From contig JAUXTT010000019.1 in assembly GCA_030684395.1 (NCBI GenBank), forward strand, positions 62,001 to 126,000: 64,000 bases of DNA, read 5' to 3'. Both the position numbers and the translations under genes were made by a program. Positions 16,486 to 26,900 of the stretch are shown one piece after another. How positions within the stretch are numbered: position 1 is the first letter of the stretch; every line of letters begins with the position of its first letter. The notes beneath the pieces were generated by a model. The model saw nothing but the letters and a program-made list of their open reading frames with translations, made no database searches and was not told where the DNA came from. This DNA is from Bacteroidota bacterium. GTDB lineage: Bacteria; Bacteroidota; Bacteroidia; B-17B0; Aurantibacillaceae.

Positions 16486-17037
16486 TCAGCGCTCAACTAA
16501 GGAAATTAATTCTTTATGGGTTGGTAAAATGGCAGAGGTCGCAAACAGAAGTAATTCACCTTTTTCATCTACCAGGTATTTGCAAAAATTCCACCTTGGA
16601 GAGCGGTCGTTCCATCCATTATGCATTTTAGAACTTAACCAGTTAAATACGGATGATCGATGCTCGCCAACAATTGTGATTTTTTCAAAAAGAGGAAAGC
16701 TAATATCGTAGTGTAATGCACAAAACTCTTGTATTTTTGACCCACTTTCGGGCTCCTGGCGAAAAAAATCGTTACATGGAAAACCCAAAACAACCAATGA
16801 ATTTGAATATATACGTTGAAAATTTTCCAGAAGAGAATACTGGTCAGTGTAAGCGCAATTTGAGGCCGTATTCACAATTAGCACCTTTTTCCCCTTTAGC
16901 CTCAAAAAATCAAAACTTTCCCCCGTAATTAATTTAGCATTAAGTTCGTGAAAGGAGTGTGGAGGTTTAGATGCATCAGGCGGCCTGACCATACATCTTT
17001 GACTTCCGAATATATGTTTTAAGTAGGTTACAAGCAT
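16486..17037 (-). CDS. Glutathione/thioredoxin peroxidase family protein
   Basis: This 183-residue enzyme belongs to the glutathione peroxidase family, which reduces hydrogen and lipid peroxides, usually with thioredoxin in bacteria. The peroxidatic Cys is at about residue 61 in NTASNCAYTDQY, and WNF at about 149-151 gives the conserved Trp and Asn. The tetrad Gln of FPCNQF is Asp here (GFPCNDF, about residue 90); I recall the same change in other Bacteroidota members. The first 16 residues may be a membrane-proximal extension; the ATG at 16992 (MVRPP) is an alternative start. It is the first gene of the reverse-strand run down to 12432. Confidence 0.85.
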   Translation of the reverse strand: MLVTYLKHIFGSQRCMVRPPDASKPPHSFHELNAKLITGESFDFLRLKGKKVLIVNTASNCAYTDQYSLLENFQRIYSNSLVVLGFPCNDFFRQEPESGSKIQEFCALHYDISFPLFEKITIVGEHRSSVFNWLSSKMHNGWNDRSPRWNFCKYLVDEKGELLLFATSAILPTHKELISLVER

Positions 17038-17129
17038 AGGTTTTGTTAGGTTTGTATTCTTTAACGATTTAGTTTCAAAAAAGTTCCCCTTTTATCAAAA
17101 AAATTTAACTTTACAGAAAATATAACTTA

Positions 17130-18470
17130 ATGTCGAGACTTTTCGCAATAATAAGGAACTCATCCCATTTCATAAACCACAAATTGTGGAGGTTTAGGAT
17201 AGAGAAACTCGACAAAAGGCAAGGTTTTTTTATTAAGCAATTAAGAATTTTTACACTTGCAATTAAGGGATTTAATGAAGATAAATGTTTGTTAAAGGCC
17301 TCAGCATTAACTTATTATCTACTTTTCTCCATAGTGCCTGTTATAGCACTGGCATTTGCCATTGCCAAAGGATTTGGTTTTGAAAAGAAACTGGAAGAAA
17401 ATTTAATGCAAGACCTGAGCGAGCAAAAGGAGATACTTACACAAGTATTCACTTATGCGAACGAAATGCTTTCCAATGCCAAAGGTGGGATAATTGCGGG
17501 AATTGGAGTAGTATTGTTGCTGTGGTCAGTAATGAAGTTGCTGGGGAATATTGAAGATTCATTTAACGAGATCTGGGAAATAAAAAAGCCAAGAACATTT
17601 GTAAGAAAATTCACAGATTATCTTTCTATCATTTTAATTGCACCAATATTTATTATTGTTTCCGGTAGCATAACTGTAATCATAAAATCGCAGGTAGACA
17701 CAGCTATGCACAGTTATAATTGGCTTCAGCATATCGGGCCTGCATTTACTGTGCTTCTGAAAACCATTTCTTTTTTATTAATTACATTCTTATTTACCTT
17801 TATATACATGGTGCTTCCAAACACTAAAGTTAAGTTTGGATCGGCATTTAAAGCAGGCTTGGTTGCAGCCGTTTTATTTGAATTATTAGAATGGGGATAT
17901 ATTAATTTTCAGATAGGAGTGGCTCAGTATAATGCTATTTACGGAAGTTTTGCAGCACTGCCTTTATTTTTGATATGGGTACAATACAGTTGGTTCATTG
18001 TTCTTTTTGGAGCAGAGTTGGCCTTTGCCAATCAACACGTAGATCATTATGAATTGGAAAACGAAATACAGGGAATAAGTGTAAGGTATAAAAGGGTTTT
18101 AGCTTTATTGATAGCTAATAAAGTTGTCAAAAATTTTATTGAAGGTAAACAACCGATGACGGCTGAAGAACTTGCCAAGCAGTTGGATCTTCCGGTTCGT
18201 TTAGTGAGGAGCATTATTTTTGAATTTACTGAATCAGGTATTTTTTGTGGGGTCGCTACTCAAAATGAAAAAGATTTAGCTTACCAGCCAGGTATGAGTG
18301 AGAGTAAATTATCGGTGCGTTATATCCTGAATACTATGGATAAAAAGGGAGTGAACGAAATGCCTATTCAGCAAACACACGAGCTCGATAGTATTAATCG
18401 TATGATGGACGAATTTGATAAAGTGCTGGATGATAACAAAGGGAATGTTTTGGTAAAAGATATTTTGTAG
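17130..18470 (+). CDS. YihY/BrkB-family membrane protein with C-terminal winged-helix-like domain
   Basis: This 446-residue protein has the YihY/virulence-factor BrkB core of six membrane helices, with KASALTYYLLFSIVPVIALAFA at the first helix and FGAELAFANQHV at the last. After about residue 310 a cytoplasmic extension contains a winged-helix-like segment (MTAEELAKQLDLPVRLVRSII). The function of the family is unknown; early claims of RNase activity were for a misannotated homologue. The following porin gene is 34 bases downstream on the same strand and probably shares its transcript. The cytoplasmic extension is seen in other Bacteroidota members, as far as I recall. Confidence 0.82.
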   Translation: MSRLFAIIRNSSHFINHKLWRFRIEKLDKRQGFFIKQLRIFTLAIKGFNEDKCLLKASALTYYLLFSIVPVIALAFAIAKGFGFEKKLEENLMQDLSEQKEILTQVFTYANEMLSNAKGGIIAGIGVVLLLWSVMKLLGNIEDSFNEIWEIKKPRTFVRKFTDYLSIILIAPIFIIVSGSITVIIKSQVDTAMHSYNWLQHIGPAFTVLLKTISFLLITFLFTFIYMVLPNTKVKFGSAFKAGLVAAVLFELLEWGYINFQIGVAQYNAIYGSFAALPLFLIWVQYSWFIVLFGAELAFANQHVDHYELENEIQGISVRYKRVLALLIANKVVKNFIEGKQPMTAEELAKQLDLPVRLVRSIIFEFTESGIFCGVATQNEKDLAYQPGMSESKLSVRYILNTMDKKGVNEMPIQQTHELDSINRMMDEFDKVLDDNKGNVLVKDIL

Positions 18471-18504
18471 GAAATTGAATAGTTTAAAAGTACACAAACA
18501 ACGT

Positions 18505-20304
18505 ATGCACCGTCTTTTACTGGTCTCACTTATTTTTACTTCGTTATTCGCTAAAAGAAACTTTGCGCAGGACTCAACAATCACGAATGTTTTTGATAAG
18601 GATTTTTTTCTTTTTGAAAAAGCGTCAAAAAAAACAAATTTCTCAAACGACTCTGTTTTTAATCAAATCCAAAATTATTTTTCCAGAAACCTGATGGGTA
18701 ATATTGGTTTGCCCAACTACGAATATTTACTGTCTTATAAAGAAGATCCAATAGGAGTGAGGTGGTTTAACTCACCATACGATGAGAAGCTATTTGGTTT
18801 AACAGAAAAAAATCAATATGGGGGAAAAGGAATTAAGACAAATGTTTTTGGAGCTGCTGGTACCAAGAAAGAACAGGTATTAAAACTGGAGCATATTCAA
18901 AATTTTAGTGATAATTTTAATGTTTCAGTAAAACTTAATAGATATGGAGCTCTTGGATTTTACCAGTTCCAGCAGAGTTTTGTAAACAATGTGTATGTTG
19001 CTTCAAACTATTTTACTAAGAAAAAACGTTTTGGTATTTTGTTTTCGTATGGTTTCGACAGGTTTAAACATCAGGAGAACGGCGGCATAACAAGTGATAC
19101 TTCTATTGTAAAAGATAATTTGGTCGACAAAATCTTAGTGCCTGTTAACCTCAAATCTGCTAAAAGAAATTATTCTTTAATGACCGGCTCCCTGCATTTT
19201 TTCTTTAAACTGAATAAGGATTCTTTGGACAAATTAAATCACCATGTTTTGTTTGGTGGAAATGGTTTCATTAATAAATCACATTACACTGATGTTCCTT
19301 CCGTTTTTTACGATACCGCATTTTTTAATCAGCTTAATACTAACGATACTACAAAATATTCGAAAGTAAGCCCCGACTTTAGTTATAACCTCACATCAAA
19401 AAATATAAATTTTGAAATTGGATCGCGGTATGAGTTTAGTGAATGGTACACACCTGATAGTTTGCAAAGATATACTTCTGTCATTGGTTTCCAGCGTTTC
19501 GGATGGCAATCAAATTCGGGTTCATTTAAAATAAAACAAAAAGCAAATTATATTGCATCAGGGAGCAACATAGGAGATTACAGTGCCTCGGTTAACGCGC
19601 TTTTTTATACTCCGGTTTTAAAAACAACCTTCTCTTTAATGGTAAATACTGAACTGCGTAGCCCTGATTTATTTTTTAACTACAATAGTGTAAATAATTT
19701 TTTCTGGAAGAATACTTTTGAAAAGTCCAATACTAATGCAGGATATTTTTATGCTGATTCAAAAAAACTTCAATTAACATTTGGTGCGGTTTATAGAAAC
19801 ACAGATAAGCTGATTGTACTTGATTCGATGGCGTTGCCTAAACAATTAAAAAAGAATGCGGTAACAGCACGGATCTTCCTGAAGCACCACCTGAAGGTAT
19901 ATAAATTTCATTTGGAGAACCAAGTGAATTATCAAAGCACAAATGCTTACTCTTTGCCTGTTCCATATATATACACGCAACACCAGTTATATTTTGAGCA
20001 CCGTGTAAAAAAGAATGGACTAAAAATGCAAATTGGAGTTCAGGCAAACTACATTGGTAAAATGGACTTGATATCGTATAATCCTGCGCTTAATAGTTAT
20101 TACCTTAAAAAATCAAAAGAGCAGGGTGGAAATTACGTGTTTGCCGATTTCTTTTTTAATATTTCGTTTAAACCTGTTACGTTGTTCTTCAAAGCAGAGC
20201 ATTTAAACCAGGGTTTTACAGGGATGAATTACACCTTACTTAATGGCTATTTTCAACCCGATAGAGCTTTTCGTTTTGGTTTGAATTGGGAGTTTTGGGA
20301 TTGA
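18505..20304 (+). CDS. Putative porin (Porin_10-like outer membrane barrel)
   Basis: This 599-residue outer membrane protein has a signal peptide (MHRLLLVSLIFTSLFAKRNFAQ), then LPNYEYLLSYKEDPIGVRWFNSPYDEKLFGLT-like front features of Bacteroidota putative porins, and alternating amphipathic beta-strands throughout. The C-terminus ends in FRFGLNWEFWD, an aromatic-rich barrel closing strand. I chose the ATG at 18505; the TTG at 18475 would add ten residues before the signal peptide. It is likely co-transcribed with the YihY gene. Solute specificity cannot be inferred. Confidence 0.78.
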   Translation: MHRLLLVSLIFTSLFAKRNFAQDSTITNVFDKDFFLFEKASKKTNFSNDSVFNQIQNYFSRNLMGNIGLPNYEYLLSYKEDPIGVRWFNSPYDEKLFGLTEKNQYGGKGIKTNVFGAAGTKKEQVLKLEHIQNFSDNFNVSVKLNRYGALGFYQFQQSFVNNVYVASNYFTKKKRFGILFSYGFDRFKHQENGGITSDTSIVKDNLVDKILVPVNLKSAKRNYSLMTGSLHFFFKLNKDSLDKLNHHVLFGGNGFINKSHYTDVPSVFYDTAFFNQLNTNDTTKYSKVSPDFSYNLTSKNINFEIGSRYEFSEWYTPDSLQRYTSVIGFQRFGWQSNSGSFKIKQKANYIASGSNIGDYSASVNALFYTPVLKTTFSLMVNTELRSPDLFFNYNSVNNFFWKNTFEKSNTNAGYFYADSKKLQLTFGAVYRNTDKLIVLDSMALPKQLKKNAVTARIFLKHHLKVYKFHLENQVNYQSTNAYSLPVPYIYTQHQLYFEHRVKKNGLKMQIGVQANYIGKMDLISYNPALNSYYLKKSKEQGGNYVFADFFFNISFKPVTLFFKAEHLNQGFTGMNYTLLNGYFQPDRAFRFGLNWEFWD

Positions 20305-20312
20305 TGCTTTTT

Positions 20313-20413
20313 AACACAGAGCCCACAGAGTAAAAAGAGTTTCGCAGAGAAAATATTATTGCTTTTTGAATTAGAAACTCTGTGTGACTCAGGAAACTCA
20401 GTGCCCCTGTGTT
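20313..20413. repeat. CACAGAG-type dispersed inverted repeat
   Basis: AACACAG (20313-20319) pairs with CTGTGTT (20407-20413), and AACACAGAG plus CACAGAG on the left are loosely complementary to ACTCTGTGTG and the end on the right. The same word family recurs at 57990-58022 and 62520-62581. It lies between the porin and the convergent dehydrogenase gene and may act as a terminator hairpin. Confidence 0.6.
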
Positions 20414-20418
20414 GAAAA

Positions 20419-21102
20419 TCAAGGTGTACTCAATGAAACCGGAATTATTTTTCCATTAATATAATTATGACTGTGCAGAGAAAAGTCCATAATAAACTCC
20501 GCCATTTGCGTTGCACTCACAGGTGCTTTGTATCCCGGAAATGCTTTTGCCAACATTTTTGTTTGTGCTGCTCCAATAGCAAGGCAGTTAAATGCAATAT
20601 TTTTGTCTTTAAATTCTTCCGCTAAAATCTCAGTTAAACCTGCAATGGCAAATTTAGAAGAGCTGTAGGCTGTAAGCCCGGAAAATTTTGCACTTCCCTG
20701 ATAACCGCCCATGCTGCCAATATTTACAACATGAGCTCTTTGTGTTTTTCCCATTAAAGGAATTAATTGTTGCAATAATTGAAAAGGAGCAAAAACATTT
20801 GCTTCGTAAACATCTCTTAATTCTTTATCAGTGATTTTTGCAAAAGGTTTGTTTACCAAAGCCCCGGCATTGTTTATTAGTATACAAAGTTCTCCGCCTT
20901 TTTTTACCTGTTCCTTAATTTGTTTACGGCCTTTATCTGTAGTAATATCGGCTTCAACTATCCACAGTTTCTCATTTTTAATTTTAGCCAGCTCTTTGGT
21001 GTTTCTGGAAACAGCCATTACATTATGATTTGCTTCCAAAAATAACTGCACCAGTTCATAACCTATTCCGCCCGAAGCGCCTGTTATCAAAACATTTTTC
21101 AT
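20419..21102 (-). CDS. Short-chain dehydrogenase/reductase
   Basis: This 227-residue classical SDR has the NAD(P)-binding motif TGASGGIG at residues 7-14, NNAGA at about 81, the catalytic Ser in NIGSMGG and the Tyr-Lys pair in AYSSSKFA. It probably reduces or oxidises a carbonyl or hydroxyl on an unknown substrate. I chose the ATG at 21102 because AAAGGAAAA lies directly before it and the TTG at 21126 adds eight residues before the Rossmann strand. It is divergent from the small barrel gene. Confidence 0.85.
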   Translation of the reverse strand: MKNVLITGASGGIGYELVQLFLEANHNVMAVSRNTKELAKIKNEKLWIVEADITTDKGRKQIKEQVKKGGELCILINNAGALVNKPFAKITDKELRDVYEANVFAPFQLLQQLIPLMGKTQRAHVVNIGSMGGYQGSAKFSGLTAYSSSKFAIAGLTEILAEEFKDKNIAFNCLAIGAAQTKMLAKAFPGYKAPVSATQMAEFIMDFSLHSHNYINGKIIPVSLSTP

Positions 21103-21126
21103 TTTTCCTTTATTTGCATTTAACAA

Positions 21127-21155
21127 TTTGTGTGTAAGGATTTTCTTTATCTTTA
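21127..21155 (+). promoter_or_regulatory. Putative promoter of the small barrel gene, near-leaderless
   Basis: TTTG at 21127-21130 and TATCTTTA at 21148-21155 are separated by 17 bases, matching a -33/-7 pair with one mismatch at the last base. The ATG at 21163 starts 8 bases after it, so the transcript may be leaderless. TACGTTTG at 21154-21161 is a second, closer match. Confidence 0.45.
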
Positions 21156-21162
21156 CGTTTGC

Positions 21163-21747
21163 ATGAAAAAAATTAACGCTTACACCTTTGCGATTATTTT
21201 GTCAACTTTGATTCAAATCAATGGTGTTGCCCAGGATAATCGTCCAGCCAAAGTTAATCAGAAAAGTCCAAAAAAGAATTTTGCAGACAGTTTATATTAT
21301 GGAGGAAATTTAGGACTTCAGTTTTTTGGGAATAGCGGGAGCTTGGTAGATCTTTCACCAAATATTGGGTATAAATTTAATAAATTCTTATCTGTTGGAG
21401 TGCAAGGGATATTTACAAATATAACTCAAAGGTATTCAGGGTTTACTTACCGTTACATGTTTTATGGTGCAGGTACATTTGTGCGGGTAAAACCTTTACC
21501 TTATCTTTTTCTTCAGGCAGAATATGATGTTTTAAGCGTTCCCGACGCATTTTCTGCTGTAGCTTCCAAACGCACCATTGCAGATATAAATTTGGCAGGG
21601 CTTGGTTTACGTAACCAAATGGGAGAAAACTCTTGTTATTATTTTCTTGTTATGTATGAATTTGTGCCTACCCCTAATTCGCCATATACCTACGGACCTT
21701 TTGGCTCGCCGCTGGTTTACAGAGCAGGTTTTAATATAAATTTTTAA
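21163..21747 (+). CDS. Outer membrane beta-barrel protein
   Basis: This 194-residue protein has a signal peptide ending GVAQ and an eight-strand barrel-like pattern: LYYGGNLGLQFF, LVDLSPNIGYKF, LSVGVQGIF, FYGAGTFVRV, LFLQAEYDVLS, INLAGLGLRNQM, CYYFLVMYEF and a final VYRAGFNINF. This resembles small outer membrane beta-barrel (OmpW/OmpX-like) proteins of Bacteroidota. I chose the ATG at 21163; the TTG/other start at 21130 places 11 residues before the signal peptide. Specific role unknown. Confidence 0.78.
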   Translation: MKKINAYTFAIILSTLIQINGVAQDNRPAKVNQKSPKKNFADSLYYGGNLGLQFFGNSGSLVDLSPNIGYKFNKFLSVGVQGIFTNITQRYSGFTYRYMFYGAGTFVRVKPLPYLFLQAEYDVLSVPDAFSAVASKRTIADINLAGLGLRNQMGENSCYYFLVMYEFVPTPNSPYTYGPFGSPLVYRAGFNINF

Positions 21748-21760
21748 GAAAATTTTCCGA

Positions 21761-23791
21761 CTATTTTATCATCATTACCGTTCCGGTAATGTGTTTGTAT
21801 TCACCAAAAGCATTTTTATATTCTACCACATAAGCATAAAGCCCTGCTTCAAAACTACCGCCATCCCAACCTTCGGTATCCAATTCTGTTTGCCAAATCT
21901 TTTGACCCCATCTGTCGAATATAGAAACTTTGTATTCAGTCTTCTCAACATATTGTGTAACCGGCAGCCAAATCCTGTTTATACCCTTTGGAGAAAAAGC
22001 ATTTGGAATAAATACACTGTCGGTATGATAGGTTTTTACGATATTGGAATTACTTAGTTCCTGAAGCAAGTATGGATTTCCGGGGCCTTCTACAGCCTGA
22101 ACATAATAATCAAAACGTCCGGAGTTAGGAACAAATTCTTCAATGTTATCAATAAATGAATGTACTCCTGAAGAAACAGTTACTATAGGATTCGGTTCAA
22201 ACACATCATCTATAGAACGAAATATTTTGTAAGAGGAAACATTTCCCAAATAACTTTGATAGTCGGTCCAGGTGAGGGTATTGGTTCTGTTGGTGTTTGA
22301 ACTTATCGTTAAAACAATTGATTTACTTACATTGGAAGTAATGGAAGCTAAATTGCAACTGTCGATTACCGTAGCTTTGTAATAATAAACTGTGCTTGCG
22401 GTTTCAGCGTTCGCATCAGTAATACTGTAGCTTGGTCCCCCATTGTATCCAAGGTAGCCTAAAAGTGAATAAGGACCTCCGGATGCAAGAGCACGGTATA
22501 CTTCCACTCCTCTGAAAAATTCGGAAGTATCTACCTGCACACTTATCACAATATTCTGTTCTTCATTCACACTCACACTTTTTACATAAACATAAGTAGG
22601 TTGCGGTTGCGTTTTAGTGAAGAATGTAATGATGTTAGAAGTAGAGGTAACCGTACCTGTACTGTCAAAAGCCCGAATAAAAAAGCGATATGTTTTATTT
22701 TGTGTAAGTCCTGTTTGCAAAAAAGCCAAACCGGTTGTATCGCCTACTATAGAATAGGCAGAACCATTAACCGACATGTATACCTTGTATTCCTTCAGCC
22801 CGTTTTGCATATGCAGATAAGGGTTCCAGCCCAGTAAAACTTCTTTTTCGCATAAATGATAATCATAGATCAAAAACATGGTGTTTTGATTTACACTTAT
22901 CGGACTGATATTACCACAACTGTCTACAGATGCAATCCCATATGATTCTGTACCTGTATCGGGTGAAGAAGAAGCTATTGGATAAACTGTAGGAGTATTA
23001 CCACAAACTGTGTCAATAGCTATGTAGGAGAAGCCATTTTTTTTGTAAACAACATAACAAGTTGCATCAGAAGAGGTTGATGGGGTTAAACCAATAACCG
23101 TTTGCCCGCTTGTATTATTAACGCTTACCGAATCAATTGTTGGTGTATTTGGAAATGTTTGATCGCTTAAAGTTCCTCCTGCAACATTAGAAACAGAGGT
23201 ACAAAAGTTAGCATCTAAAATTTCTACCCGGTAGTTAAAAAAGTAACTACAGATATTGATTGTGTCTCTCCATTTGTTATCGGTTGTTGTTCCTAAAGGA
23301 GTAAAGGTACCTGTTGGATATTCTCTGTAAACGGAATAAGACACAGAAGAGCTTGGGTGTAAAGGATCGGCAATTGGATTCCATTGAAGATAAGCAACAC
23401 CATTACCCGGATTAGTTAAAACTAAAAAGATGGTACGCACTGTATCAGTTGCAGGCTCTGTGGTTCCACCACTTGAAGTAGTAGTGATATAATAAAATTT
23501 GGGTACTGTATTAGCTCCGGCTCCGCTCACAGTAAAAGAAGTGGTAGCGTAAGTATTGATAGTACCGATTGATGAATAAGGACCGGCAATATTAGTTGTA
23601 GTGGAACTGAATATGTTATAACTCGCAAATTCAGATAACGGATCAGCAGGTTGAGACCAGTTGATAGTAACATCTCCATTAGGTAAAACACTTACACAAT
23701 TAACCACAGGAGAAGTAATCACTGCTTTGGAACACAGAGGAAACAACAGAAGTATGAAACACAGAAATCTCAGAATAAGTGTTTTATGCAA
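21761..23791 (-). CDS. Secreted fibronectin-like protein with type B sorting domain
   Basis: This 676-residue protein has a signal peptide and several fibronectin type III-like modules (for example VTINWSQPADPLSEFASYNIF, LQWNPIADPLHPSSSVSYSVY, LLGWNPYLHMQNGLKEYKVY, LTWTDYQSYLGNVSSYKIF). The last 85 residues hold the type B (gliding motility-associated) C-terminal sorting domain, with FIPNAFSP, YKVSIFDRWGQKIWQT, WDGGSFEAGLYAYVVEY and GTVMMIK. The usual FTPNGDGVNDVF run is shortened here. It is predicted to be secreted by type IX and bound to the surface. There is no ATG near the signal peptide; a TTG at 23791, two codons after an in-frame TAA, is the only start that keeps the whole signal. Confidence 0.82.
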   Translation of the reverse strand: MHKTLILRFLCFILLLFPLCSKAVITSPVVNCVSVLPNGDVTINWSQPADPLSEFASYNIFSSTTTNIAGPYSSIGTINTYATTSFTVSGAGANTVPKFYYITTTSSGGTTEPATDTVRTIFLVLTNPGNGVAYLQWNPIADPLHPSSSVSYSVYREYPTGTFTPLGTTTDNKWRDTINICSYFFNYRVEILDANFCTSVSNVAGGTLSDQTFPNTPTIDSVSVNNTSGQTVIGLTPSTSSDATCYVVYKKNGFSYIAIDTVCGNTPTVYPIASSSPDTGTESYGIASVDSCGNISPISVNQNTMFLIYDYHLCEKEVLLGWNPYLHMQNGLKEYKVYMSVNGSAYSIVGDTTGLAFLQTGLTQNKTYRFFIRAFDSTGTVTSTSNIITFFTKTQPQPTYVYVKSVSVNEEQNIVISVQVDTSEFFRGVEVYRALASGGPYSLLGYLGYNGGPSYSITDANAETASTVYYYKATVIDSCNLASITSNVSKSIVLTISSNTNRTNTLTWTDYQSYLGNVSSYKIFRSIDDVFEPNPIVTVSSGVHSFIDNIEEFVPNSGRFDYYVQAVEGPGNPYLLQELSNSNIVKTYHTDSVFIPNAFSPKGINRIWLPVTQYVEKTEYKVSIFDRWGQKIWQTELDTEGWDGGSFEAGLYAYVVEYKNAFGEYKHITGTVMMIK

Positions 23792-23929
23792 ATTTACTTA
23801 AAAATAACGTTCTTTTTTTTCGTATATTGTATTATAGATAATTAACAGTTGATGGCTTATAAAATAAAGCTAGTAATGGATTATGGTGTGTAATTTGTGC
23901 TTATTTCGCATCTTAAGGACTAAATTAGT

Positions 23930-23937
23930 TATTTTTG
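23930..23937 (+). promoter_or_regulatory. Putative -7 promoter element of the giant SPOR protein
   Basis: TATTTTTG matches TAnnTTTG exactly. It overlaps a TTG at 23935 that would otherwise be a possible start, which argues for initiation at the ATG at 23983 or 24004. Confidence 0.5.
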
Positions 23938-23982
23938 TTAAAATATTCGGAACATATCAGTACTAAAGACCGTTTAAAACCT

Positions 23983-26900
23983 ATGTTTTCATGTGCAAAT
24001 CTTATGATTAAGTGTAAAGCACATGCTAAAAGGCTGTTGAATACTGAATTTTATACAAAAAGGCTGAATTTTATCTCAAAAGGGTATTTCCTGACCGCTT
24101 TATTCCTGATTTTCTTTTCTATTTTCAATCCTCAGGAGGGATATTCTCAATATGCTAACGAAGAAGAACTAAAAAAGCAAGCTGCTCAGTACTTTGAGGA
24201 CGAAGATTATGGGAATGGTTACAAAGCATATTCTCAATTGGTATCCAATTATCCAAAAGATGCAAATTATAATTACCGATTGGGAGTTTGTATGCTTTTT
24301 ACTGAACCCGACAAGAAAAAATGTTACACCTATCTCGAGTTTGCAAATAAAAATATTAAAGACTCGGAAAAGGAAGCCAAATTTTATTTAGCAAAAGCTT
24401 ACCATACCAATTTTAGGTTTGATGAAGCAATAAAATTGTATACCCAATACAAAGAGATAGCATCTTCTTCCATGGTTAAAAAATTATTGGTAGATAGAGA
24501 AATTGATGCGTGTAAAAATGGTAAGCGTCTACTAAGTAATTTGAATGAGCTGGTTGTTTTAGAAAAAAAGCAATTAGTTGAAAGCGATTATTTCAGAAGT
24601 TATAACCTTAAGGATATTGGGGGAAAATTGTTGGTGAAGCCGAATGATTTTTTTACGGCTGCGGATAAAAAGAAAAAAAACAAATCGATCGTTTATCTTC
24701 CAAAGTCGGGTGACCAGTTGTATTATGCGAGTTACGGATCAGGAGATAACAAAGATATTTACATTGTAAGAAAGCTGCCTAACGGACAATGGAGTAAAGC
24801 AGAGAATATTGGAAATGCAATCAATACTCCATTTGATGAGGATTTTCCTTTTCTTCATCCAAACGGAAGAGTGCTGTACTTTGCTTCCAAAGGGCATAAC
24901 AGTATGGGAGGTTATGATATTTTTAAATCAGAGTTTAATGAATCTGCAGGCGTTTGGGGTAAACCTGTTAATATGGACTTCCCAATTAACTCGCCCAATG
25001 ATGATATTTTGTTTGTGACCGATTCTTTGGAGAAAACAGCTTATTTTTCTTCCTCAAGACAAAGTCCTTCCGGTAAGATAGATGTTTTTAAAATTAACAC
25101 AGAAAGAAGACCGCCTGAATTTATATTTATAAAAGGAAGTGTTTTGAAGAAAGTAGAAGGTCAGAGTTTGGCCTCGAAAATTTCAGTTAAAGACATAGGT
25201 GTTGGAGAAAATGTGGGAAGTTTTCAGGCTTCGGAAACAGGCGGCTATCTCGCTAAAATTCCAAATGGCGGTAAATTTATTTTTACCGTAGAAACACCGG
25301 GATTCCCTACACAATCTGAAGGCATTGATATTCCAGTTAACAATTCTTTACTTCCCTATAAGCAATACATAAGTTACGATGGGCAAAAACTGGTGATTCA
25401 AAATACATTTGAAACCAACAAAGAAGATGAAAATGGTTATTTAGATTATCTGGAAGTAATTGAAGAAAAGGCTAAGTTGGATGTCAATGCATCTGATTTT
25501 TCCTCTCAACCAATTACGAATAATGGTACAAATAATACCGGTTCAAATAATGGAACAAACACAACCAATACTAATTCTGGAAATGATAATTCAACCGGCA
25601 ATAATGCTAACAACGGAAATCAAAACACCAATGCTAATACAAATTTAAACAATCAGCAGTTAGAGCAAATGGCATTTACGGATGCTAAAGAGTTGAAAGA
25701 TGAGGCGGATAAACTTAAGGCGGATGCAAATGATGCGTTTGCATTTGTCAATAACCAAAAAGTAGAAGCAGATCAGAAAGAAAAAGAAGCTAATGTTGTT
25801 ATTGAACAAGCCAATTCCGAACAAGATTTGAGTAAAAAGGAATTGTTGCTCACAAAAGCAAATGAACTGAAAGAAGAAGCAAAAAAATTAAAAGATCAGG
25901 CTACTCTTGCAGAGAACATTGCCAAACAGTTAGATATTGATGCAAGTAATAAACAAAAAGAAGCAGAACTTCAACAGAAATACGCCGAGCAGTTAAAAGA
26001 AGTAAATAAGTCTAAAAACAACAAAGAGGCTTTAGCGAAACTGGAGGCTATTCAGAAGGAGCAAACCTTATTGGGCGAGCAAAAAAGTACAACCAATGAA
26101 CTGGCCAATTCTATTAAGCTGGAATCGGGAAGAAAAGATGAAGAAATAGCTAAACTGCAACCTCTTATAGTTAAACAAAAGAACGAGGTAAAAGATATTC
26201 AAACTGAAATAAGCGGAATCGATTCTGAAATAAGTGGAACAAAAGATAAAGTATTACTGGAGAACTTAAAGGCTCAAAAAGAAGAATTGAATAATGAAAT
26301 AACTCTTAAAAATAATGAACTAAAAAGAAATGAAGATAAATTGATGTTGCTACAAAAAGAAAGTGATGCACTTAAAAGCCAGGCAGATTTTGCAAGTAAT
26401 ATGTTGACCCAGGTTAAGGAGCAGGATAATATTACATCTGTTGCTAACAATACAGGGAATAACGACGTTAATACTAATAACGGAACAAATAACGCAGGCA
26501 ACAATGCTTCCAATAATAATTCTACAGCAGCAAATAATAACACCAATTCAAATACAGGCAATAACAACACAAACACCACGACTAACAATGAAACCGCTTT
26601 AACAGGAATCCAAAAAGATCAAAAGGTATTTGAGAATGAAATGGTGAAGTTAAATTCGCAGCCGGAGTCATCTAACCGTTACGAAGAGCAAAATAAATTG
26701 GTGGCAAATTATATTGCAGCTGTAGATAAGGAGATTATAAACCAGAAGGCAGATTTAAAAAAGGCGAAAACTGCTGCTGAAAAAACAGCAATCAATAATA
26801 AAATTAAAGAGCTTGAACAGGATAAGCTGGATAAGGAAGATGATAAGCGGATTAACGATTCAAAGATTGCTTACTTTAAGAATATTGAAAATAATTCTGT

